Under the pieces are notes generated by a model. The model did no database searches. It was not told where the DNA came from and was given only the letters and a program-made list of their open reading frames with translations. DNA of 37,803 bases, taken from contig JAIEQN010000257.1 of assembly GCA_019747685.1 (NCBI GenBank), forward strand, positions 1 to 37,803. Reading direction: 5' to 3'. The position numbers were made by a program, and so were the translations under genes. Below, in pieces: positions 1 to 6,999 of this stretch. The stretch comes from Gemmataceae bacterium. Its GTDB lineage: Bacteria > Planctomycetota > Planctomycetia > Gemmatales > Gemmataceae. Every line of letters starts with the position of its first letter. The first letter of the stretch is position 1.

Positions 1-57
1 TGCATGCCTCATCCACGCCGCCAACGTTCGTTCTGAGCCAGGATCAAACCCTTCAAC
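1..57 (-). rRNA. rrs: 16S rRNA, 5' end only (partial)
   Basis: Read on the minus strand, this stretch contains the universal 16S 5' sequence (the bacterial 27F priming site, TTTGATCCTGGCTCAG), preceded by TTGAAGGG and followed by AACGAACGTTGGCGGC and GCATGCA. The gene runs leftward off the window, so only about 57 nt of the mature 5' end are present. The exact mature end is placed by comparison with the usual 'TTGAAGAGTTTGATC' start and could be off by a few bases. Identification is near certain; copy number and linkage to 23S/5S cannot be judged from here. Confidence 0.95.
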
Positions 58-237
58 GTGATCCCACGCCGGCCCGAAGGCCGGCCGCGATCCCGGCCGC
101 GCGGGTCCCCCCGCCCGGCCGGCCGGGCACACGCCCGACCACCACCAACCACACAGACTCCCAAAGACCGCGACCACTTCGGAGACGATTCAGAGAACCG
201 TTCCCGTTGCGATTGTCGCCGGGTGAGCGGCGACAAC
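58..237 (-). promoter_or_regulatory. 16S rRNA leader with two strong hairpins
   Basis: This is the transcribed spacer between the predicted 16S promoter and the mature 16S 5' end, about 175 nt. Just after the expected start there is a perfect 9-bp stem (213-221 with 228-236, 6-nt loop). Close to the 16S 5' end there is a GC stem capped by a UUCG-type tetraloop (about 69-84). Between them lies a GT-rich run on the minus strand (about 127-155). Such leaders normally hold the processing stem and antitermination signals; which part does what here is inference. No CDS is supported in this stretch. Confidence 0.6.
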
Positions 238-240
238 GGA

Positions 241-269
241 ATGATAAGGAAGCCCCCCGGGGGTGTCAA
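241..269 (-). promoter_or_regulatory. Sigma-70-type promoter of the 16S rRNA gene
   Basis: On the minus strand there is TTGACA (269-264), a spacer of exactly 17 bp, and TATCAT (246-241). This is a perfect -35 box and a 5-of-6 -10 box. A T-run (about 282-287 in plus coordinates) sits upstream of the -35 box and could act as an UP-like element. Start of transcription is expected near 234, giving a leader of about 175 nt. In DNA this GC-rich such a match at the right distance from a 16S gene is unlikely to be chance. Confidence 0.8.
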
Positions 270-451
270 CACGCCCGGCGGAAAAAAGTGAACGGACCCC
301 ACTCCCCCCGGTTACGGCCCGTCGAGACGTGGGGACCGTCGGCAGCTCCGTCCGGCCCTCTGGTTGGGGGGGCAACGGGACGTTACAACGAGTTTGAACG
401 CCCCCGCCCGGGGCGTCAACGGCAAATCCCGACTTTCCCGGACTTTTCGTC

Positions 452-1222
452 ATGGCCACCCCCCGCGCGATCGTCCTCCGGGCCCCGGGCGCGAACTGCG
501 ACGAGGAGGCGGCCTTCGCCCTGCGGACCGCCGGGGCCGAGGTCGACCGCGTCCACGCCCGGGCCGTCCGCGCCGACCCGCGGTGCCTGCGGAAGTACCA
601 AATCCTGGTCATTCCCGGCGGGTTCAGCTACGGCGACGACGTGGCCGCCGGGAAGGTCGTTGCCCTGCAACTCCAGCACTTCCTGGCCGACTCCCTCCGC
701 CAGTTCCGAGACGACGAGAGGCTGATCCTGGGCGTCTGCAACGGGTTCCAGGCCCTGCTCAAGGCCGGGCTGCTCGTCCCGCCGGACGAGGACGGGCCGC
801 TGGCCACCCTGGGCCTTAACGACTCCGGCCGGTTCGGCGACCGCTGGGTCGACCTGGAGGTGACGCCGGGCAACTGCCCGTTCCTGACCGGGATCGACCG
901 GATGCACGTCCCGGTCGCCCACGGGGAGGGGAGGTTCGTGGCCCGCAAGGAGTGGATCCTCCGCGGGTTGGCCCAGAGCGGGCAGGTGGTGCTCCGTTAC
1001 GCCGCGAACGGGTCGCCGGGCGGCCGGCCGTACAACCCGAACGGGTCGCACGGGGACGTGGCCGGGCTGTGTGACGCCACCGGCCGGGTGCTGGGGCTGA
1101 TGCCCCACCCGGAGCGGCACGTCCTGCCGACCCAGCACCCGCAGTGGACCCGGCGGGGCTTGCAAGCCGAGGGCGACGGCCTCAAGCTGTTCCGCAACGC
1201 CGTCGAGTTCTTTGCGAAATGA
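452..1222 (+). CDS. purQ: Phosphoribosylformylglycinamidine synthase, glutaminase subunit PurQ
   Basis: PurQ supplies ammonia from glutamine to PurL for the fourth step of purine synthesis (FGAR to FGAM) in the cytoplasm. The 256-residue protein is a class I glutamine amidotransferase. It opens with the family start 'VLRAPGANCDEE', has 'PGGFSYGDDVAAGK' near residue 55, the nucleophile elbow 'LGVCNGFQ' with Cys96, and 'PHPER' holding His219 and Glu221 of the triad. The size is slightly above the usual 220-240. The ATG at 452 fits the family start although no good Shine-Dalgarno is visible. It is divergent from the 16S promoter and convergent with rpsT (11-bp gap). PurS and PurL are not in the window, so purQ stands alone here. 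Confidence 0.95.
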   Translation: MATPRAIVLRAPGANCDEEAAFALRTAGAEVDRVHARAVRADPRCLRKYQILVIPGGFSYGDDVAAGKVVALQLQHFLADSLRQFRDDERLILGVCNGFQALLKAGLLVPPDEDGPLATLGLNDSGRFGDRWVDLEVTPGNCPFLTGIDRMHVPVAHGEGRFVARKEWILRGLAQSGQVVLRYAANGSPGGRPYNPNGSHGDVAGLCDATGRVLGLMPHPERHVLPTQHPQWTRRGLQAEGDGLKLFRNAVEFFAK

Positions 1223-1233
1223 AGACCGGTCGG

Positions 1234-1530
1234 CTACTTCGCCGGCTTCGCCCCGGCCCCGGGGTTGGCGGCCGCGGATTTGATCTTCTTGGCCAGCCGG
1301 GACTTCAGCCGGGCCGCCTTGTTCTTGTGGATGTACCCCCGATCGGCCGCCCGGTCGAGGGTCTGCTGCACGGCCTTGAAGTCCTCGCCGATCTTGGCCG
1401 CGTCGCCGGCTTCCAGGGAGGCGGCGACCGCCTTCCGCTTGACCTTGATGGCCTTGGCCACCAGCCGGTTCCGGGCCTTCCGCTTCTCCGCCTTCCGCAG
1501 CCGCTTGGCCGCGCTCGCCGTGTGAGGCAT
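1234..1530 (-). CDS. rpsT: 30S ribosomal protein S20
   Basis: S20 is a primary 16S-binding protein of the small subunit. The 98-residue product has the typical start 'MPHTASAAKRLRKAEKR', strongly basic helices, and the conserved 'AADRGYIHKNKAARLKSRL' near residues 61-79. The tail is Ala/Pro/Lys-rich. It lies 65 nt downstream of tsf on the same strand and so is probably co-transcribed with rpsB-tsf. This is unusual: in many bacteria rpsT stands alone and tsf is followed by pyrH and frr. Confidence 0.95.
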   Translation of the reverse strand: MPHTASAAKRLRKAEKRKARNRLVAKAIKVKRKAVAASLEAGDAAKIGEDFKAVQQTLDRAADRGYIHKNKAARLKSRLAKKIKSAAANPGAGAKPAK

Positions 1531-1595
1531 CGGTCCGCCGCTCCGTGAGTCTCTGGCCGGGGCCGCCGGCCGTGGGTATTAGGGTATTGTGCCGG

Positions 1596-2459
1596 TCAAA
1601 GGGCGACGGCCCCGACCTTGAACCGGACGAACCGGACCGGCTCCAGCCCGGCCTTGTGCAGGGCCTGGCCGACGGTGGTGTTCGGGTACTTGCCGGCGTT
1701 GGCCATCGGCTGCTCGGTCAGCACCACCTCGGCCAGCCGGGTCTTCAGCTTCCCCTCGGCGATCTTCTCCAGGATGTTGGCCGGCTTGGAGGCGTTCTTC
1801 GGGTCGGCCTTCAGCTCGGCGTCGACGAACCCTTTCTCCTTGGCCAGCACGTCGGCCGGGACGGTCGCCGTGCTGACGTAGGGCGGGTTCAGGGCGGCGA
1901 CGTGGGCGGCCACGTCCTTGAGCAGCTCGTCGTTGGCCGCGGCCCCCTTGCACTCGACCATGACGCCGACCGACCCGTCGTGGTGGACGTAGGCGCCGTA
2001 GACCCCGCCCTCCAGCCGCTGGAACTTGTGCAGGACCATCCTCTCCCGGATCACCCCGACCACGTCGTTGATCCGGTCCTGGACGGTCCCGGACCCGCCG
2101 GGGAGCGGCTGGGCCAGGGCGGCCGCCACGTCGGCCGGGTTCTTCTGGGCGACGAACTTGGCCAGCTCGTTGGCCAGGGCGACGAACTGGTCGCTCTTGG
2201 CCGACGGGGCCGACTCGCACCGCATCTCGACGATGGCCGCGGCCTTGGCGGCGTTGTCGACGAACGCCCCGATCCGGCCCTCGGCCGTCTCGTTCCCCTC
2301 CCGCTTGACCCCCATCTTGCTGTTCTGGGCCCGCAGCCACTCGATCGCCTGGTCCAGGTCCCCGGCGTTCTGGTCGAGGGCCTGTTTGCACAGCCCCATC
2401 GGCTGGTCGGTCCGGTCGCGGAGCTGCTTGACGAGCTGGGGGGTCACGGGGGTGGCCAT
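1596..2459 (-). CDS. tsf: Translation elongation factor Ts
   Basis: EF-Ts is the nucleotide-exchange factor that releases GDP from EF-Tu. The 287-residue protein has the N-terminal UBA-like region 'LVKQLRDRTDQPMGLCKQAL' (residues 9-28), where most bacteria have RTGAGMMDCKKAL, so this loop is divergent. The EF-Tu-contacting motif is present as 'SDQFVALANELAKFV'. Two dimerisation-type repeats follow, with 'ERMVLHKFQRLEGG' and the C-terminal 'VGQALHKAGLEPVRFVRFKVG'. The ATG at 2459 is preceded by GGAG only 4 nt away. It follows rpsB after about 128 nt, a spacer that holds a weak 6-bp hairpin (2547-2552 with 2562-2567) and could modulate the S2:EF-Ts ratio (speculative). Confidence 0.95.
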   Translation of the reverse strand: MATPVTPQLVKQLRDRTDQPMGLCKQALDQNAGDLDQAIEWLRAQNSKMGVKREGNETAEGRIGAFVDNAAKAAAIVEMRCESAPSAKSDQFVALANELAKFVAQKNPADVAAALAQPLPGGSGTVQDRINDVVGVIRERMVLHKFQRLEGGVYGAYVHHDGSVGVMVECKGAAANDELLKDVAAHVAALNPPYVSTATVPADVLAKEKGFVDAELKADPKNASKPANILEKIAEGKLKTRLAEVVLTEQPMANAGKYPNTTVGQALHKAGLEPVRFVRFKVGAVAL

Positions 2460-2587
2460 CGGTCTCCGAGCCTCGGGAGTACTGCGTACTCGGTATTAAG
2501 TTACGAACCCCGGCAGCCGGAACTAGGCCGCCGGGGCGGGATGGGCGGCGGGTCCGTTAGGCCCGCCCGGCCGGATTCGGGATCGAC

Positions 2588-3508
2588 TTAACCGACCGCC
2601 GGGGCCGCGGCCGGGTTCGGGGCCGGCTCGGCGGCCCCGTTGGCCTGCGGCTGGGGCTGGGCCGGCGGGGCCGCCGGCTGCGGCCGCTGCTGTTGGCGGG
2701 GCTTGATCATCCCCTGCTGCTCCGGCGGCAGGGCGGCCCGGCCCTCCAGGCAGGCGTCGGCCATCTTCCCCAGCACCACCTCGATCGACCGGATGCTGTC
2801 GTCGTTCCCCGGGATCGGCAGGTCCACCGTGTCCGGGTCGCTGTCGGTGTCGATCAGGGCGATCGTGGTCACGCCCATCCGCCGGGCCTCCTTGACCGCG
2901 ATGTGCTCCTTGTTCGGGCCGACGATGACCAGGGCGTCGGGGAGCTTGATCATGTCCCGGATGCCCATCAGGTTCCGGCGGATCTTCAGCAGCTCCCGGC
3001 TCAGGCTGGCGATCATCTTCTTCGAGTGCGTCCGGATGTCCGACGTGTCCGGGGCCTTGTTCGGGTCGAGCTTCCCGGACTCGGTCATCATCCCGGCCAT
3101 GTAGGCGTTCAGGTCGACCCGGCTCGGGTTCTCCCCGGCCGGCAGCCACATGGCCTCCAGCTCCTGGAGCCGCTTGAGCCGGTTGCGGATGGTCCGGTAG
3201 TTGGTCAGGGTGCCGCCCAGCCACCGCTCGCTGACGAACGGCATGCCGGACCGCTGTGCCTCCCGCTCCACGACCTCCTTGGCCTGCCGCTTGGTCCCGA
3301 CGAACATGACCAGCCCGCCGCGGGAGACGGTCTGGGACAGGTAGCGGTAGCCGCGGAGCAACCCGCGGACGGTCTCCCGCAAGTCGATGATGTGGATCAG
3401 GTTCCGCTTGCCGTAGATGTACGGCCGCATCTTCGGGTTCCACCGGCTGGCCCGGTGCCCGTAGTGGACGCCCGCGTCGAGCAGCTGCTTGACATCGACT
3501 AGAGCCAC
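2588..3508 (-). CDS. rpsB: 30S ribosomal protein S2
   Basis: S2 is a late-assembling protein of the small subunit that helps dock S1. The conserved start region '[20 protein letters not shown]' fixes the reading frame. The best start is a GTG at 3508, giving an N-terminus '[10 protein letters not shown]' and preceded by GGAGG with 7-nt spacing. An upstream in-frame start at 3598 would add 30 residues with no family counterpart. The 306-residue protein carries a long Pro/Gln/Ala-rich tail (about residues 265-306), so it exceeds the usual 230-260. It is the first gene of rpsB-tsf-rpsT, with its own promoter about 160 bp upstream. S2 is known to repress its own operon through the leader in proteobacteria; whether this leader does so is not shown. 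Confidence 0.93.
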   Translation of the reverse strand: MALVDVKQLLDAGVHYGHRASRWNPKMRPYIYGKRNLIHIIDLRETVRGLLRGYRYLSQTVSRGGLVMFVGTKRQAKEVVEREAQRSGMPFVSERWLGGTLTNYRTIRNRLKRLQELEAMWLPAGENPSRVDLNAYMAGMMTESGKLDPNKAPDTSDIRTHSKKMIASLSRELLKIRRNLMGIRDMIKLPDALVIVGPNKEHIAVKEARRMGVTTIALIDTDSDPDTVDLPIPGNDDSIRSIEVVLGKMADACLEGRAALPPEQQGMIKPRQQQRPQPAAPPAQPQPQANGAAEPAPNPAAAPAVG

Positions 3509-3670
3509 GACGCCACCTCCGAGGACCCGCTGACGATCACGCACGGCTGTCGCATGATAAGTCTTGGCCTCCGAACGGGAGAGGAACGCCCCCAACACGG
3601 TTTCTGGGGCACCAGTTTCCGCAGGGCGTGGGCGCGGCGGGGCCGTGCCCGGGCCGATCCGGAAGCGAGT

Positions 3671-3699
3671 ATTGTAATCCGGCCGCCACGGGCGTCCAA
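3671..3699 (-). promoter_or_regulatory. Sigma-70-type promoter of rpsB-tsf-rpsT
   Basis: On the minus strand there is TTGGAC (3699-3694), a 17-bp spacer and TACAAT (3676-3671). Transcription would start near 3664, leaving an untranslated leader of about 155 nt before the rpsB GTG. A second -10-like TATCAT lies inside that leader (3558-3553) but has no good -35 partner. The matches stand out against the GC-rich background. Confidence 0.7.
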
Positions 3700-3755
3700 C
3701 CGACTTTCACCGATTGTCGCGGGCTCCGGGTTTCGGGCGGCCGGCTCGGATTGGT

Positions 3756-3792
3756 TTGGTTCGGCAACACGCACACCCTGTGGCCGAACCAA
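3756..3792. repeat. 10-bp inverted repeat upstream of the HisA-like gene
   Basis: A perfect inverted repeat (TTGGTTCGGC at 3756-3765, its complement at 3783-3792) with a 17-nt loop lies 39 bp before the HisA-like start and just upstream of the rpsB promoter. It could be a leader hairpin of the HisA-like mRNA or an operator. No T-run follows, so a terminator is less likely. Confidence 0.45.
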
Positions 3793-3830
3793 TCAACCTC
3801 AACCAACCGACGAACGCTTGCGGCTTCCTG

Positions 3831-4710
3831 ATGCTCACCCCGGCCGAACCGACTGAATGCCGACCGCCGCAGATCATCCCGGTAATCGACGTGATGAACG
3901 GGGTGGTCGTCCGGGCGGTCGGCGGCCGGCGGAGCGAGTACCGGCCGGTCCGGAGCAAGTTGACCGACTCGACCGATCCCGTTGAGGTGGCCCGGGTATT
4001 GGTCGCCCTGACCGGCTCGGACATCCTTTACCTGGCCGACCTGGACGCGATCACGAAACGGGTGCCGTCGGAAGTCTCCGCCCGGCTGGCGGACGCCTTC
4101 CCGAACGTTTGGGTGTGGGCCGACATCGGGTTACGGGACAAGCCGGACATCCGTCGTTTCCCCGAGTGGAGGCGGCGGGAAACCCACTGGCCGTGGCGAC
4201 GGTGGGAGCTGAGGCGAAGCCTACTGCCAGTGATGGGGACCGAAACGCTCGACGGTGAGAAGGCCGCCGGCCGGGTCGGCGGCCGGTTCGCCCCGAACAT
4301 GGTCGTGTCGCTCGACCTCCGCGACGGCCTCGTCCTGGGGTATTCGGAAGAGTGGCGGAAAGTCTGGGGCGTGGAGGGTGCCGGGGACATCGACCGGATG
4401 GTCGACGCCCTGCGGATGATGACCGGGGCGGGCCAGTTCATCGTGCTCGACCTGTCCGATGTCGGCTCCGGGAACGGCACGACCACGAACTACTGGTTGA
4501 AGCGGATCAAGTGCGGCCGGCCGGAGCTGGCCGTGGTCGGTGGTGGCGGCGTCCGGACGTGGACCGACATCGACCGACTCGCCCGCTGTCACGTCGATGG
4601 GGTTCTCGTCGCGTCGGCGCTGCACGACGGTCCGCTCGACACACCGTACAAACTCGCTTGCCAGCCAGCCTGGCCGGACGCCGTTGTCCGCCACCCCCGA
4701 GGTGTTGTCG
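3831..4710 (+). CDS. HisA/HisF-like TIM-barrel protein; 3' end unresolved (no in-frame stop)
   Basis: The protein resembles the HisA/HisF-related family found beside methanopterin C1 genes in methylotrophs, methanogens and Planctomycetes; its reaction is not known to me. Numbering from the ATG at 3831, 'IIPVIDVMNGVVVRAVGGRR' (15-34) matches the first HisA strand with its acidic residue Asp20. 'ADIGL' (97-101), 'PVMGTETL' (133-140), 'SLDLRDG' (160-166) and 'VVGGGGVRT' (235-243) also match the barrel. The domain ends near residue 270 ('VLVASALHDGPL', about 4640). The frame then has no stop until 7079, running out of frame through the whole next gene. I therefore end the feature at the next start; either the native stop was lost or there is an indel near 4640-4700. 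A one-base shift there would give a stop at 4765. Residues 110-130 are unusually rich in Arg and Trp. No strong Shine-Dalgarno is visible. Confidence 0.7.
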
Positions 4711-6237
4711 ATGCGGTTGGACGTGCGGTCCGGGCTGCTCGCGGCGGTCGTGGTTGCGGTCGTGACGGCCACCACCCCGAAGGTCGGCGGCTATGTGCTG
4801 TTCGGGGTCGTCCTACTGCTCGCCGGGCTGGCCGGCGGGCTGGTCGCCCTGTCCATGCGGTCGGCCCGGACGCTCGTGCTGCCCGCCCTCGCGGGCCGTG
4901 CCGTCCTCGTGGTCGGCGTCCTGCTCGCCGCCACCCTGCCCCGCCTCGTGTTGGGGTACGAGCCGAACGCCGGCACCGTCACGCACATCGTACTGTCCGG
5001 GCTCCTGATCTTCGGCTTGCTCCGGGTCCGCCGCCCAATGTTCGCCGACGCCCATCCCGTTCTCGCCCTGGCGGGGCTCGTCCTGCCGTGCGGGGCCGCC
5101 TGTTGGGACGGGATCGCCTACCCGACCCCCGACTCGCCTGCGCACCGGCTCGTGCCCTGGGTCGGGCTGGCCCTGTACGCGGCGATGGCGGTGGCCGTCA
5201 CACGGCCGGTCGAACACCTGGAGCGGGCGGCCGGCGTCTGGCTGCCGGCCTTGCTGGTCCTCGGCGGCGGGGTTCGGCTGGCCGGCGTGGTCGCCTCGCC
5301 CGACCCGGTCGTCGACGTATGGGTGTGGCGGCGGGACGCCCCGCAGTACCTTCTCCGCGGGGCCAACCCCTACGGCGCGGAATACCCGAACGTGTACGCC
5401 ACCGACCGCGCCCGGGCCTACGACCTGTTCAAGCCCGACGCGCCCGCGACGGTCCGCGACCTGCCGACCTACCCGCCGCTGCCGGTCTACCTGAGCCTGC
5501 CGTTCGCGGCCGCCGGACTCGACGTGCGGTACGCCGACGTGTGTTGCGACCTGCTGGCCGCGGCCATGATCGCGGCCGCCGGGTACACGGTCCGGAACCG
5601 GGCCGTCGGGGTCGTCGCGGCCGGGGTGTACCTCGGCTACCCGCTCGCCGCCCGGATCCTCGAACAGGGCTGGTACGAGCCGATGCCGGCCGCCCTGTTC
5701 GGGGCCGGGCTGGTGCTCACCCAACGCGGCCATCGCGTCGGCGGGCTGCTGCTCGGGTTCGGGCTGGTCGGGAAGCAGTTCGGGCTGGTGATCGCCCCGG
5801 CCTGTTTCGTGGCCTGCCGCCGGTCGTGGCGGCCGCTGGTCGTCGGGACGGCAGCCGCCGCGGCGTTGTGCCTGGGAGTATTCCTCGTCTGGGACGCCGA
5901 GCCGTTCCTCGACATCATCCTGTTCGGCCACGCCCGGATGGGTCCGCGGCCGGACTCGCTGACCGTCACCAGTTTGTTCATCCACGAGTTCGGCGTCGTC
6001 CCGCCGAGGCCGCTCCTGTGGGCGGGGATGCTGACCATGTTGGGATGGGCGGTCGCCCGGACGCCACGAACCCCGATCCCCGGGGCGGCCGGGATGGGGG
6101 TGGCCCTGCTCGCCTTTTGCCTGTTCAACCTCCAGGCCAACTACAACTACTTCTACCTCGTCAGCTACCTGCTGTTGCTCGGCCTCGTCGGGCTGGCCCC
6201 GGCCAGCCCCGTCAGCGCTTCGCCGGACAGCCGGTAG
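4711..6237 (+). CDS. Polytopic membrane protein, probable GT-C/GT87-like glycosyltransferase
   Basis: The 508-residue product has about 10-12 hydrophobic segments starting at residue 8. After about residue 200 a soluble loop carries 'RRDAPQYLLRGANPYGAEYP' and 'YPPLPVYLSLPFAAAG'. Such 'NPY...YPP' loops are typical of lipid-linked-sugar-dependent mannosyltransferases of the DUF2029/GT87 type, which add sugars on the outer face of the cytoplasmic membrane. The acidic residues usually needed are available in 'SPDPVVDVWVW', but no single catalytic residue can be fixed by eye. The ATG at 4711 has GAGGTG 6 nt upstream; the longer frame to 4540 would overlap the HisA-like domain. The last 73 bp overlap the 3' end of the GNAT gene on the other strand. 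Family-level assignment is tentative; the membrane nature is certain. Confidence 0.75.
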   Translation: MRLDVRSGLLAAVVVAVVTATTPKVGGYVLFGVVLLLAGLAGGLVALSMRSARTLVLPALAGRAVLVVGVLLAATLPRLVLGYEPNAGTVTHIVLSGLLIFGLLRVRRPMFADAHPVLALAGLVLPCGAACWDGIAYPTPDSPAHRLVPWVGLALYAAMAVAVTRPVEHLERAAGVWLPALLVLGGGVRLAGVVASPDPVVDVWVWRRDAPQYLLRGANPYGAEYPNVYATDRARAYDLFKPDAPATVRDLPTYPPLPVYLSLPFAAAGLDVRYADVCCDLLAAAMIAAAGYTVRNRAVGVVAAGVYLGYPLAARILEQGWYEPMPAALFGAGLVLTQRGHRVGGLLLGFGLVGKQFGLVIAPACFVACRRSWRPLVVGTAAAAALCLGVFLVWDAEPFLDIILFGHARMGPRPDSLTVTSLFIHEFGVVPPRPLLWAGMLTMLGWAVARTPRTPIPGAAGMGVALLAFCLFNLQANYNYFYLVSYLLLLGLVGLAPASPVSASPDSR

Positions 6238-6662
6238 ACGGTCCAGTCGTCCAGGGCCTCGGCCCCGAGCGACTTGTAAAAGTTGATCGACGGCTCGTTC
6301 CAGTCCAGCACCGCCCACTCGACCCGGCCGCAGCCGCGCTCGACGGCGAGCCTCGCCAGCTCGACGAACAGGGCCTTGCCGTGGCCCTTGCCGCGGTGGG
6401 CCGGCTCGACGAACAGGTCTTCGAGGTAGAGACCCGGTCGGGCCAGGAACGTCGAGTAGTTGTGGAAGAACAGGGCGAACCCGACCACCCGGCCGGCGTC
6501 CTCGGCCAGCAACACCTCGCAGTACGACCGCGGCCCGAACAGGTGGTCGCGGAGCCGGGCCTCGTCGAGCGCGACACGATCCGCGAGCCGTTCGTATTCG
6601 GCCAGCGCGCGGATGAGCCGGGCGATGGTCGGCACGTCGGCCGGGGTGGCGGGGCGGATCAT
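6165..6662 (-). CDS. GNAT-family N-acetyltransferase
   Basis: This is a single-domain GNAT protein of about 165 residues that would transfer an acetyl group from acetyl-CoA to an amine. It shows 'IRPATPADVPTIARLIRAL' at the N-terminus, 'YLEDLFVEPAHRGKGHGKAL' holding the acetyl-CoA loop (R/Q-x-x-G-x-G/A as RGKGHG), and 'VLDWNEPSINFYKSLGAEAL' at the C-terminal motif B. This last pattern resembles diamine (SSAT-type) acetyltransferases, so a polyamine-like substrate is a fair guess only. I prefer the ATG at 6662, preceded by GAGG with 5-nt spacing, to the GTG at 6668. Its 3' end overlaps the convergent membrane gene by 73 bp. Confidence 0.9.
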   Translation of the reverse strand: MIRPATPADVPTIARLIRALAEYERLADRVALDEARLRDHLFGPRSYCEVLLAEDAGRVVGFALFFHNYSTFLARPGLYLEDLFVEPAHRGKGHGKALFVELARLAVERGCGRVEWAVLDWNEPSINFYKSLGAEALDDWTVYRLSGEALTGLAGASPTRPSNSR

Positions 6663-6999
6663 CGACACCTCATGGCGAACGGACCGTCATCAACCGGCGG
6701 GTGTGTTTTGCCTTCGGCCCGAAGAGCCCGTTCCGCCAGCCCGGGCAGAAGGCCCGGGGATGGGGCGATCGAAACCCCCGACCCTGAACGGGTCGTCCCA
6801 GACCGTGCCGGGTGGGGGGGGTATGGGAACGGCCCCTTCAGGGCCGAGGTCCTCGCGGTACGCCGACCCGGGCCTGCGGCCCGGGCTGGCAGAACCGGCC
6901 CTTCGGGCCGAAGACAACCAGCACCCCGAAGAGGCTCCCCGGCCCACCGCCGAGGAGAATCCTCGGCCACCGGCCGGCTCGCGTCTACCGCCCGCCAAC
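6663..6999. repeat. Intergenic region with a ~50-bp paired inverted repeat
   Basis: No gene is supported here. Two arms of about 50 bp (6711-6760 and 6866-6915) are imperfect inverse complements with roughly 85% identity. Each contains smaller dyads such as TTCGGCCCGAA and GCCCGGGC. About 105 bp separates them, including a G-run at 6813-6820. The element sits between the GNAT start and the stop of the heme protein. It resembles a REP/BIME-like intergenic repeat or a degenerate MITE; no transposase is linked. Confidence 0.6.
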
